DNA of 64,000 nt from an uncultured Mailhella sp. (lineage in GTDB: Bacteria > Desulfobacterota > Desulfovibrionia > Desulfovibrionales > Desulfovibrionaceae), in NCBI RefSeq assembly GCF_963931295.1, contig NZ_OZ007001.1, forward strand, positions 1,178,001 to 1,242,000. The letters run 5' to 3'. The position numbers and the translations under genes are program-made. Of the stretch, positions 57,124 to 64,000 are shown in pieces (the first letter of the stretch is position 1; each line of letters starts with the position of its first letter). Under the pieces are notes generated by a model, which worked only from the letters and a program-made list of their open reading frames with translations, was not told the DNA's origin and did no database searches.

Positions 57124-58578
57124 ATGCTCTTCATCGAGAAATGCAAGGAAGCCGTGATCTCGGTCGTGCCGATCGTGATTCTGGTTCTCCTTCTTCATCT
57201 GACAGTTGCGCCCCTCGGCGACGCCCTGCCGAGATTTCTCGCGGGTGCAGTGCTCTTCATCATCGGCCTCGGCCTGTTTCTGGTGGGCGCGGACATCGGC
57301 GTGCTTCCCGTGGGCCAGAAGGTGGGCTCCACGCTCACCGGCAAACGCAATCTTGCCCTCATGCTGGCCGTGGGCTTCGTGGTGGGCTTCATCATCACCG
57401 TGGCCGAACCCGACGTTCAGGTGCTGGCCGCGCAGGTCACGGGCGTGGCTCCGGTCATCGCTCCCATGGCGCTCGTGTGCATCATTGCCGCGGGCGTGGG
57501 ATTCTTCGTGGCCGTGGCCATGGGACGCATCATCTTTCAGCTTCCTCTCAAGCTGCTGCTGTTTCTCTGCTACGCCGCGGTGTTTCTCTGCGCCGCCTTC
57601 ACGCCCGATCTCTTTCTCGGCATAGGATTCGACGCAGGCGGAGCCACCACGGGCCCCATGACGGTGCCGTTCATCATGGCGCTCGGCGTGGGCGTGGCCG
57701 CCGTGCGCGGCGGAAGCGGGGCAGGGGACGACAGCTTCGGCTTCGTGGGTCTGGCCTCGGTGGGGCCCATTCTCGCCGTGCTCATGCTCGGGCTGTTCGC
57801 CACCCCCGCCTCGCCGGAAACGGCCGCAGCCGCACAGGAAACCCAGCTCGGACTCGCAGCCCATTTTCTGCGCCTTCTGCCCGAAGTCACGCACGAAGTG
57901 GCCATGGCTCTCGGCCCGCTCGCCGTGCTCTTTCTGCTGTTCCGGCTCTTTCTCATCAGGCTTTCCCGCCGCCAGACGCTGCGCATGGTCATGGGCCTTG
58001 TCTATACGTTCTTCGGCGTCATTCTGTTCTTCCTCGGCGTGAAGGGCGGCTTCATGCCCGCAGGCGACGCGCTCGGCGCGCTGCTCTCCGCGCCGGAACA
58101 CCGCTTCTGGCTCATTCCCGTGGCGCTGGTGCTCGGGGCCGTTGTGGTGTGCGCCGAACCCGCCGTGTGGATTCTCACCGAACAGGTGGAACAGGTTTCC
58201 GGCGGCGCCATCCGCCGCATGCTCATGCTTGCGGCCCTTTCCGCCGGCGTGTCCCTGGCCGTGGGCATTGCCATGTTCCGGGTAATCTCGGGAACGAGTC
58301 TCTGGTTCTTCCTCATTCCCGGCTACGCCGCGGCCATGCTGCTCATGCGCTTCTGCCCGCGCATGTTCACGGCCATCGCCTTCGATTCCGGCGGCGTGGC
58401 TTCCGGCCCCATGGCCTCCACGTTCATTCTCGCCTTCATGCTCGGCGTATCCAAGGGCGTGGGCGGCAATCCCGCCGTGGACGCCTTCGGATGCATCGCC
58501 ATGATCGCCATGACGCCGCTCATCGCCATTCAGCTTCTGGGCATCGTTTTCAGCCGCAAGACGGGAGACCGCGCATGA
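57124..58578 (+). CDS. DUF1538 multi-pass membrane protein
   Basis: 484 aa with AAAGGAG before ATG 57124. About twelve to fourteen membrane helices arranged as two DUF1538 repeats: the segment FLGIGFDAGGATTGPM (about 164-179) recurs as FTAIAFDSGGVASGPM (about 419-434). The conserved Asp-containing FD-GG---GPM loop in each half suggests an ion or solute carrier. Function is not established. It overlaps the PII-like gene in ATGA, which implies control of transport by that protein, as AmtB is by GlnB. Confidence 0.82.
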   Translation: MLFIEKCKEAVISVVPIVILVLLLHLTVAPLGDALPRFLAGAVLFIIGLGLFLVGADIGVLPVGQKVGSTLTGKRNLALMLAVGFVVGFIITVAEPDVQVLAAQVTGVAPVIAPMALVCIIAAGVGFFVAVAMGRIIFQLPLKLLLFLCYAAVFLCAAFTPDLFLGIGFDAGGATTGPMTVPFIMALGVGVAAVRGGSGAGDDSFGFVGLASVGPILAVLMLGLFATPASPETAAAAQETQLGLAAHFLRLLPEVTHEVAMALGPLAVLFLLFRLFLIRLSRRQTLRMVMGLVYTFFGVILFFLGVKGGFMPAGDALGALLSAPEHRFWLIPVALVLGAVVVCAEPAVWILTEQVEQVSGGAIRRMLMLAALSAGVSLAVGIAMFRVISGTSLWFFLIPGYAAAMLLMRFCPRMFTAIAFDSGGVASGPMASTFILAFMLGVSKGVGGNPAVDAFGCIAMIAMTPLIAIQLLGIVFSRKTGDRA

Positions 58579-59270
58579 CCACCCAGCTCAACGAACAGGC
58601 AGGCAAACTGCTCATTGCCGTCATCGAAAAACACAAGTGCGACGCCGCCATGGCCGCGGCCAGAAAAGCCGGAGCCCCGGGCGGCACCGTGCTCATGGGA
58701 CGCGGCACGGCCCAGAGCAAATGGCTGCGCATTCTCGGGCTGGACGACGTGGAAAAGGAACTGCTCTACACCCTGCTGCCCGCCTCGCTGGTCCGCCCCG
58801 TGATGAACGCCATACGCAACGCCCCGGCGCTCTCCAGAACAAGAGGCATACTCTTCACCATCGACGTGCTCGAAGCCTTCCGGCGTCACGATTCCACGCC
58901 CGCCGCGCCTTCCCAGACTCAGGAGGACACCATGTCTGACAACAGCCCGGAACAGTCCGGCTACGAACTTCTCTCCGTCATCGTCAACCACGGCAGCGCC
59001 GATCAGGTCATGGACGCGGCCAGAAGCGCCGGCGCCACGGGCGGCACGGTCATCCACGCGCGCGGAACGGCCCGTCCGGACGACGCCTCCTTCTTCGGCA
59101 TCACCATCGTGCCGGAAAAGGAACTCGTCATGATCCTTGCGCCGAAGGACAAAAGCGCCCGCATCATGGAAAGCGTCAAGGCGGAATTCAAAGACGCCGA
59201 ACCCGGTTCCGGCATCGCCTTCCGCACGGCCGTGGAATCCTTCGACATGCTGGGCTCGTCCCGGCGATGA
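58575..59270 (+). CDS. Tandem PII-like regulatory protein
   Basis: 231 aa from ATG 58575 in a 4-bp overlap with the DUF1538 gene. Two similar halves: domain 1 (~8-110) with GAPGGTVLMGRGTA and domain 2 (~128-228) with GATGGTVIHARGTA, each followed by E-KELLYTLLP or E-KELVMILAP. This fits PII/GlnB-like domains known beside DUF1538 genes, here two in one chain. No uridylylated Tyr in a classic T-loop is seen. It probably senses a nucleotide and binds the membrane partner. Confidence 0.75.
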   Translation: MTTQLNEQAGKLLIAVIEKHKCDAAMAAARKAGAPGGTVLMGRGTAQSKWLRILGLDDVEKELLYTLLPASLVRPVMNAIRNAPALSRTRGILFTIDVLEAFRRHDSTPAAPSQTQEDTMSDNSPEQSGYELLSVIVNHGSADQVMDAARSAGATGGTVIHARGTARPDDASFFGITIVPEKELVMILAPKDKSARIMESVKAEFKDAEPGSGIAFRTAVESFDMLGSSRR

Positions 59271-59366
59271 CCCCGCCGACGACTTTCACCGAACATGATC
59301 CCCGTCGCTTTTCCGTGGCGGGGATTTTTCTTTACCGCTCCCCTCGGCCCGATAAAAAGCGCTCCG

Positions 59367-59408
59367 TTGACAGTCCCGGACGTTTCTTTTATTTAAGTGA
59401 TTACTTAA
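59367..59408 (+). promoter_or_regulatory. Promoter and ArsR-type operator
   Basis: TTGACA (59367-59372), exact 17-bp spacer, TATTTA (59390-59395). The palindrome TTAAGT-GATT-ACTTAA (59393-59408) overlaps the -10 and start region, the typical place of an ArsR/SmtB operator. Autoregulation of the ArsR gene 60 bp downstream is likely. Confidence 0.75.
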
Positions 59409-59466
59409 TTAAAACTTCGGAAGCCGCCGCGCTTCTGCCTCGCTTCCGAACAACGCGCCGATTTTC

Positions 59467-59859
59467 ATGGACAACGATCTGCTTTACCGCGCCCTTGCCG
59501 ACGACACGAGGCGCAGGCTCATTCGTCTGCTGCTGAGCGGCAGCTGCTGCGTTTCCGCCCTCGCCGCCCGCCTGAACATCAGCGAAAGCGCCGTATCCCA
59601 GCACGTCGGCCTTCTGCGCCGCGCGGGTCTGCTTGATGGAACAAGACGCGGACGCTTCATGCACTACGCCGTCAACCGGCAGCGCCTGCTCGATCTGGCC
59701 CGGGAACTGGAAGCGCTCGCCGCAACGCTCCCTGCCGACAAGGCGGACGAAGCCGCTCCCCGCCCCTCCCTTTGCGACGAATCCATGCGCCGCCGCTGTC
59801 ACGGAGCAGGCAAACTCCGCACGCTGCCCATGGCTCCGCCAACCGTCGAGGAACATTGA
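59467..59859 (+). CDS. ArsR-family regulator
   Basis: 130 aa. Winged HTH: ALADDTRRRLIRLLLSG (residues ~9-25), then VSALAARLNISESAVSQHVGLLRRAGLL. Metal-type cysteines are present as SGSCCVSAL (C27, C28 region) before the recognition helix and two more near the C-terminus (LCDESMRRRCHG), so a metalloid or thiol sensor is possible. Start at ATG 59467 lacks a strong ribosome site. Precedes the two-part permease and likely represses it. Confidence 0.85.
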   Translation: MDNDLLYRALADDTRRRLIRLLLSGSCCVSALAARLNISESAVSQHVGLLRRAGLLDGTRRGRFMHYAVNRQRLLDLARELEALAATLPADKADEAAPRPSLCDESMRRRCHGAGKLRTLPMAPPTVEEH

Positions 59860-59860
59860 C

Positions 59861-60337
59861 ATGTCCACCGCAGCCCTCTACTTCGTCACCTTGATTCTGC
59901 TCGCGCTCTCCTTCCGAAAAGACAGAAAAAAAACGCGTCAGGCGCTCGTCAAGGCCTGGAAATCCTTTGAAAACATTCTGCCCCAGTTTCTGGCCATCCT
60001 GGTGCTCATAGGCCTCATGCTCGCCGTGCTCGACAAAGAGCTCATCACCCGTCTTCTGGGCGCGGAATCCGGAGCTCTCGGCATGGCCATCGCCGCACTG
60101 ATCGGTTCCGTCACGCTCATTCCGGGCTTCATCGCCTTTCCGCTGGCGGCCTCGCTTCTTTCTTCCGGCGCAGGCTACGGGCAGACGGCCATGTTCCTCA
60201 CCACGCTCATGATGGTGGGCATCGTCACTCTGCCGCTGGAAGGCACCTTCTTCGGCAAACGTCTGGCCCTGATGCGCAATGCGCTGGCCTTTTTCTACGC
60301 CGTCGTTTCCTCCGTCGTGCTGGGGGCGCTGCTGTGA
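59861..60337 (+). CDS. Permease half 1 (DUF318/ArsP-like)
   Basis: 158 aa from ATG 59861, 1 bp after the ArsR stop. Four membrane helices with KAWKSFENILPQFLAILVLIG and the later GSVTLIPGFIAFPLAASLL, matching one half of two-fold DUF318/ArsP-type permeases. The partner half is the next gene, so the transporter works as two chains. Control by ArsR suggests export of a toxic metalloid or metal compound; the substrate is not known. Confidence 0.78.
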   Translation: MSTAALYFVTLILLALSFRKDRKKTRQALVKAWKSFENILPQFLAILVLIGLMLAVLDKELITRLLGAESGALGMAIAALIGSVTLIPGFIAFPLAASLLSSGAGYGQTAMFLTTLMMVGIVTLPLEGTFFGKRLALMRNALAFFYAVVSSVVLGALL

Positions 60338-60879
60338 TTACCGCCGTTCTCCGCCGCTACCGCATGTTTCTGGCGCTTTTCGCCTTCAACGTCGCGCTGC
60401 TCTTCCTTGAACCCGCCGTCGGGAAAAAAGCTCTGGCCCTGACCGGAGACAACGTGCTTGAAATGCTCTCCTTTCTGCCGCCCATCTTCGTGCTGCTCGG
60501 CCTTCTGGACGTGTGGGTGGACAGAGAAACCATGATGAAATACATGGGCGAAGGCTCCGGCGCGCGGGGCATGCTGCTCGCCTTTATTCTCGGCTCCGCC
60601 GCGGCGGGCCCCCTCTACGCCGCCTTTCCCATGGCCGCGGTCATGATGAAAAAGGGCGCGAGCATGCGCAACGTGTTCATCTTCATCGGGGCCTGGTCCA
60701 CCACGAAAATCCCGCTCATTCTCTTTGAAAGCGCCACGCTCGGCTTCCGCTTCATGGCCATGCGCCTTGTCTTCAACATTGTGGGCATCTTCCTCATCGC
60801 CCTCATTCTGGAACGCGAGGCCAGGCGGCATCCCGTTCCCCTCCCCGCGGAACCATCCTCCGAGCCCGGCAGGCATTGA
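60334..60879 (+). CDS. Permease half 2 (DUF318/ArsP-like)
   Basis: 181 aa from GTG 60334, in a GTGA overlap with half 1. Four to five membrane helices; FLPPIFVLLGLLDVWVDRETMMKYMGEGSG and GSAAAGPLYAAFPMAA are the second-repeat counterparts of the motifs in half 1. The C-terminal tail is Pro/Glu-rich. Translational coupling fits a heterodimer. Confidence 0.78.
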   Translation: MITAVLRRYRMFLALFAFNVALLFLEPAVGKKALALTGDNVLEMLSFLPPIFVLLGLLDVWVDRETMMKYMGEGSGARGMLLAFILGSAAAGPLYAAFPMAAVMMKKGASMRNVFIFIGAWSTTKIPLILFESATLGFRFMAMRLVFNIVGIFLIALILEREARRHPVPLPAEPSSEPGRH

Positions 60880-61009
60880 CGCTCCTTCGCCTCTCCTCTA
60901 TGCTTCCGGCAATCTCGTGCGGGCGGGCCGTCCGCCGTCCGGCCCGAAACGCGCCTCTTTTCGGCGTCCTTCCCAAACGCCACGCGGCACAAATCTCAGG
61001 CGGAGCATC

Positions 61010-61609
61010 ATGCGCGGCAGACTCGTCTATGTCATGGGAGCCTCCGGCGCGGGCAAGGACAGCCTTATCCGCGAAATGCTCCGCCGTTTCCGCGGGCTTC
61101 CGCTGGCCGCGGTCAGGCGTCACATCACCCGCCCCGCCTTCTCCGAAGGCGAGCGGCACATCGCCGTTTCCCGCGAGCGCTTTGAAGAGCTGGCCGCCGC
61201 AGGACGCTTTTCCCTGCACTGGACAAGTCACGGCCACCGCTACGGCATTTCCGTCCATGCGGATCTCGCCCTCGCCCGCGGCGTTTCCCTGCTCGTCAAC
61301 GGCTCCCGCGCGGCCTTTGCCGAGGCCGTGCGCCGCTATCCCGATCTGGTTCCCGTGCTCGTGACCGCAAAGCCGCATCTTCTTCGCGAACGCCTGCTGG
61401 CCCGGGGACGGGAATCCGGCGCTGCGCTGGAAGAGCGTCTCGCCGGAGCGCTGCTCGCCCTGCCCGATCTCGATGCCCTGCCCTGGATACGCATAGACAA
61501 TTCCGGTCATCTTCACGAAGCGGCGGCTCTTCTGGAGCAGGAACTCCGATCGAAGCTCCCGCTGCCAGGCCAGAACAGGCACTGCGGACAAAGCTCTTCT
61601 CCCGCCTGA
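61010..61609 (+). CDS. phnN: Ribose 1,5-bisphosphate phosphokinase
   Basis: Makes PRPP from ribose 1,5-bisphosphate in phosphonate use. 199 aa from ATG 61010 with CGGAG upstream. Guanylate-kinase fold: Walker A GASGAGKDSL (residues ~10-19), RHITRPAFSEGERHIAVS (~38-55) and a later FSLHWTSHGHRYGI. No other phn gene is near, so it may act in general PRPP salvage or with phn genes elsewhere. Confidence 0.82.
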   Translation: MRGRLVYVMGASGAGKDSLIREMLRRFRGLPLAAVRRHITRPAFSEGERHIAVSRERFEELAAAGRFSLHWTSHGHRYGISVHADLALARGVSLLVNGSRAAFAEAVRRYPDLVPVLVTAKPHLLRERLLARGRESGAALEERLAGALLALPDLDALPWIRIDNSGHLHEAAALLEQELRSKLPLPGQNRHCGQSSSPA

Positions 61610-61699
61610 ACGCACGCCGGCGCGGTTCTCCGTTCGGCTCTCATCATCGCGTTTTCACAACTTTTCGCGACATGCAGCGCCGTATTTCCGCATCCCCGC

Positions 61700-61728
61700 T
61701 TGACAAAAAACAACGCCTTGTCTATTTC
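61700..61728 (+). promoter_or_regulatory. Promoter of the oxyanion transport operon
   Basis: TTGACA (61700-61705), 17-bp spacer, TATTTC (61723-61728). Implies an untranslated leader of about 220 nt before the first gene. Confidence 0.65.
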
Positions 61729-61734
61729 AAAAAT

Positions 61735-61956
61735 AAGTTTTCGAGTCGGTCCGGCTACAGCTCTGCCATGCCGTTCCGACCTGAGTTTCTGCTCACAGGG
61801 TGGTTCTGGAAACGGGGCCGCCTCCCGTATGCCCTTCGGGGTTGGAAAGAAAACGCTGCGCTTGTTCCATGCCCGGAAACGTTCCGCATCATGGTTCTGG
61901 TGTTTTCGTATGTGAGCAACACCGGAATCGCGCCTTTGCGCGGCATGGAGAATCCC
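61735..61956 (+). promoter_or_regulatory. Long structured leader, possible molybdenum/tungsten-cofactor riboswitch
   Basis: Several stems can be drawn: GTCGG..CGGC with GCCG..CCGAC (61745-61780), CCC-TTCG-GGG near 61830, and CCATG..GGAA with TTCC..CATGG (61866-61893). The segment around CCGCCTCCCG...GGAAAG has the purine-rich joints seen in Moco/Tuco RNAs, but I cannot align it to the consensus from memory. Location before a ModA-like gene supports the idea. Confidence 0.3.
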
Positions 61957-62694
61957 ATGAAAAGATTTCCCCTCTTCCTCTGTGTTGCGGCCGTCCTCAT
62001 TCTTTCTCTGCCCTGCGCGGCGCAGGCCGCCAGAGCCCTGCACGTCTATTGCGGGGCAGGCATGACAAAACCTTTCGGGGAAATAGCCGCCGCCTTCACC
62101 AAAAAAACGAAGGTGAACATGGAAGTCACCTACGCCAACGCCGGTCAGATACAGTCGCAGATCAACACCGCCCGGGAAGGCGACCTCTTCATTGCCGGCG
62201 CTGCGGAAGAACTGAAGCCCATAGAAAAATACGTCTCCGCAAGACGCGATCTCGTCAAGCACATTCCCGTGCTGGCCGTAGCCAGGGGCAATCCCAAGAA
62301 CATCAGGGGAGTGAAGGATCTCGGCAGAAGTGATCTTCGCGTGGTGCTCGGCGACGCCAAGGCGACGCCCATAGGCAAAATTGCGGACAAGGCCCTTGCC
62401 GACGCCGGTCTCGCCGGCAAGGTGAACGTGGTCAGCCGCGGCGTGACGGCGCCTTCCATCTTCAACGCCCTGAACGTGGGAGAATGCGATGCCGTCATCG
62501 TGTGGAAGGAAAACGTTTCTCCGGCCATGGACATCGTGCCCGACCCGGTCATGGACGCCTACGTAAAAACCATTCCCGCAGCCTCGCTTTCCGTTTCCGA
62601 CGATCCCGAAGGACAAAAGCTGTTCCTCGATTTTCTGAACTCCGGGGAAGCTCACGCCATCTGGGAAAAATACGGCTACGTCGTGCTGAACTGA
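61957..62694 (+). CDS. modA: ModA-like oxyanion-binding protein
   Basis: Periplasmic substrate-binding protein of an ABC importer, most likely for molybdate or tungstate. 245 aa from ATG 61957 with GGAG 6 bp upstream; ATG 61945 would add four residues. Signal peptide at ~1-24 (FLCVAAVLILSLPCAAQA). The mature start LHVYCGAGMTKPFGEIAAAF is the ModA/WtpA pattern, with Ser/Ala/Tyr pocket residues in NAGQIQSQI and VTAPSIFNAL. Ligand cannot be settled between molybdate and tungstate. Confidence 0.78.
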   Translation: MKRFPLFLCVAAVLILSLPCAAQAARALHVYCGAGMTKPFGEIAAAFTKKTKVNMEVTYANAGQIQSQINTAREGDLFIAGAAEELKPIEKYVSARRDLVKHIPVLAVARGNPKNIRGVKDLGRSDLRVVLGDAKATPIGKIADKALADAGLAGKVNVVSRGVTAPSIFNALNVGECDAVIVWKENVSPAMDIVPDPVMDAYVKTIPAASLSVSDDPEGQKLFLDFLNSGEAHAIWEKYGYVVLN

Positions 62695-62701
62695 CGTTCC
62701 C

Positions 62702-62738
62702 AAAGGCCGTCTGCCCGAATCAGACGGCCTTTTCCTCC
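62702..62738 (+). terminator. Intra-operon terminator-like hairpin
   Basis: Perfect 12-bp arms AAAGGCCGTCTG and CAGACGGCCTTT with a 7-nt loop and TTCCTCCC tail, 7 bp after the binding-protein gene. It would raise the binding protein over the permease by partial termination or mRNA protection. Confidence 0.75.
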
Positions 62739-62781
62739 CTTTTCCGCGTTGCTCCGCCGACGCGCAGGCTCCGTCCGCGCC

Positions 62782-63591
62782 ATGAAACAGAAGCTTTCCC
62801 TCTTTGACGGCGCAAGCCTTCTCATCGCCTTTCTGACCGTGCTCTTCCTTACGGCGTCCATCTGCACCATAGTCGTGGGAGGTCTGCCCTTTCTGCCCGC
62901 GGCCTTTCGTTCCGAGGAAGTGCTCTTTTCCATCCGACTCAGCCTCGTCACCTCCACGCTGTCCACGCTGCTCTGCTTTCTGGTGGGCATTCCCTGCGCC
63001 TATGCGCTGGCGCGATGCCGCATGCCGCTGCGCAACTTCTGCCGCATCGTGCTGGAACTTCCCCTCTCCCTGCCCTATCTCGTGCTCGGCCTCTGTCTGC
63101 TCATGATGTTTTCCTCCGAAGCCGGCAGACTGCTCAAGAACTTCGGCATCCGCGTCATCTTTGAACCGGCGGGCATAGTCATGGCGCAGTGGCTGGTGAA
63201 CATTCCCTTCGTCGTGCGGCTCATGCGCACGGCGCTGGAAGAACTGGACGGCAGACTGGAATTCATTGCCGGAACGCTGGGCGCTTCCCGCTGGCAGCGG
63301 TTCTGCACCATCACCCTGCCCATGTGCCGCAATGCCATACTCATGGCCGCCATTCTCACGTGGTCCCGGGCCATAGGAGAGTTCGGCGCCACGCTCATGC
63401 TCGTGGGCGTGACCCGCATGAAAACGGAAACACTCCCGGCCAGCATCTACCTCAACATCAGCACCGGCGACAACGGCATGGCCATGGCCGCGGCCATCAT
63501 TCTGCTGGGCATTTCCGGCGCGGCGCTCATGCTCTCCACGCTGCTGCAGCACCGCGCGGCCAGCCGCATGGAGGGAGCGGTCAGACCATGA
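62782..63591 (+). CDS. modB: ModB-like ABC permease
   Basis: 269 aa from ATG 62782; an upstream TTG would add 11 basic residues. Six membrane helices and the EAA loop IAGTLGASRWQRFCTITLPM (about 174-193) that docks the ATPase, followed by SRAIGEFGATLMLVG as in molybdate and tungstate permeases. Its stop overlaps the ATPase start. Confidence 0.82.
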   Translation: MKQKLSLFDGASLLIAFLTVLFLTASICTIVVGGLPFLPAAFRSEEVLFSIRLSLVTSTLSTLLCFLVGIPCAYALARCRMPLRNFCRIVLELPLSLPYLVLGLCLLMMFSSEAGRLLKNFGIRVIFEPAGIVMAQWLVNIPFVVRLMRTALEELDGRLEFIAGTLGASRWQRFCTITLPMCRNAILMAAILTWSRAIGEFGATLMLVGVTRMKTETLPASIYLNISTGDNGMAMAAAIILLGISGAALMLSTLLQHRAASRMEGAVRP

Positions 63592-64000
63592 TTCCGCTTG
63601 CTTTCGACCGCTTCTGCCTCACCCGGGGCAGCATGCGCATTCAGGACATATCCTTTGAACTCGGCGAACGGGAAATCTTTGCCATCCTCGGCCGCACAGG
63701 CGCGGGAAAAACCCTGCTTCTCGAATCGGCCGCCGGATTCTATGCACCGGAAAGCGGCAACATTCTGCTCTACGGAACGCCCGTGCAGAGCATTCCTCTC
63801 ACCGAACGCCGCATAGGCTTCGTGTATCAGGACTACGCGCTCTTTCCGCACATGACCGTGGAAGGAAACATTGCCTACGGCCTTCGGGTGCGCCGCGCGC
63901 CGCGCGCCGAACAGAAAGAAAAAACAAGGGCCATAGCCGAACTGCTCGGCATCGGGCATGTGCTGAAAAACTATCCGCAAACGCTGAGCGGGGGCGAACG
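63588..64000 (+). CDS. modC: ModC-like ABC ATPase (runs off the window)
   Basis: First 137 codons of the importer ATPase, in an ATGA overlap with the permease. Walker A GRTGAGKTLL (residues ~34-43), Q-loop YQDYALFPHMTV (~79-90) and the signature LSGGE at the window edge. The Walker B part is outside. Completes a ModABC-type importer. Confidence 0.85.
   Translation, partial: MIPLAFDRFCLTRGSMRIQDISFELGEREIFAILGRTGAGKTLLLESAAGFYAPESGNILLYGTPVQSIPLTERRIGFVYQDYALFPHMTVEGNIAYGLRVRRAPRAEQKEKTRAIAELLGIGHVLKNYPQTLSGGE

Noticed and set aside
57141..59270. 709-codon plus-strand frame covering DUF1538 and the PII-like gene
   Set aside because: Only the part after 58575 is the real PII-like gene; the upstream part is a shadow of the DUF1538 protein in another frame.

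Overview
The window looks like the chromosome of a host-associated, sulphate-reducer-type Desulfovibrionaceae. This is inferred from the mix of a desulfoferrodoxin, rubredoxins and a rubredoxin:oxygen oxidoreductase next to cytochrome bd (43.6-51 kb side), a stand-alone IMP cyclohydrolase, GC-rich codon use, and a tet(W)-like gene typical of gut bacteria. No species can be named from sequence reading alone.

Bases 1-18.7 kb are one end of an integrated mobilizable island. It starts inside a large SNF2-type helicase gene that enters from outside the window. Two paralogous autotransporter genes follow. The first has an (AG)17 tract just after its start codon and is split by a ~2.9 kb AT-richer cassette that carries a Tet(W)-type ribosomal protection gene with its own promoter and leader, plus scraps of Firmicutes-type mobile genes. 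The second autotransporter is intact. Next come a duplicated scrap of the helicase 3' end, a broken YhcG/DUF1016 nuclease gene, a MOBP-type relaxase, a MobC-like protein, a strong oriT candidate with an IncP-like nick sequence, a small conserved-looking protein, a frameshifted double helix-turn-helix regulator, an excisionase-like protein and a tyrosine integrase. The integrase ends 64 bp from the 3' end of a tRNA-Glu gene, the likely attachment site.

From 18.7 to 42.3 kb the content is core chromosome: hflX, purH (cyclohydrolase part only), a hypothetical gene, gdhA, a dut-HD-ddl operon, a NYN-domain gene with purF and uvrC, a DMT-type exporter, a Spy/ZraP-like periplasmic protein, a TetR/CecR-like regulator divergent from a ybhGFSR-like ABC exporter operon, thiD and a NhaD-like antiporter.

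At 42.4-44.2 kb lies a very AT-rich foreign patch with an acyltransferase-3 gene and a decayed IS200/IS605 transposase that still keeps the hairpin over its ribosome binding site.

From 44.3 to 50.9 kb are yebC, rlmE and an oxygen-defence region: superoxide reductase (dfx), a two-domain rubredoxin, a mini-protein resembling the C-terminal tail of anaerobic ribonucleotide reductase, a second rubredoxin, the flavodiiron oxygen reductase roo, and cydAB. Together these would remove superoxide and oxygen using rubredoxin and quinol electrons.

From 51.1 to 64 kb are a cysteine synthesis operon (small unknown protein, cysteine synthase, serine acetyltransferase), gpsA, an AraC regulator divergent from a TSUP permease, a DUF1538 membrane protein overlapping a tandem PII-like protein, an ArsR regulator with a two-part permease and a readable promoter/operator, phnN, and a ModABC-like oxyanion transporter preceded by a long structured leader. 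The last gene runs off the window.

Many long open frames antisense to these GC-rich genes are shadows and were left out.
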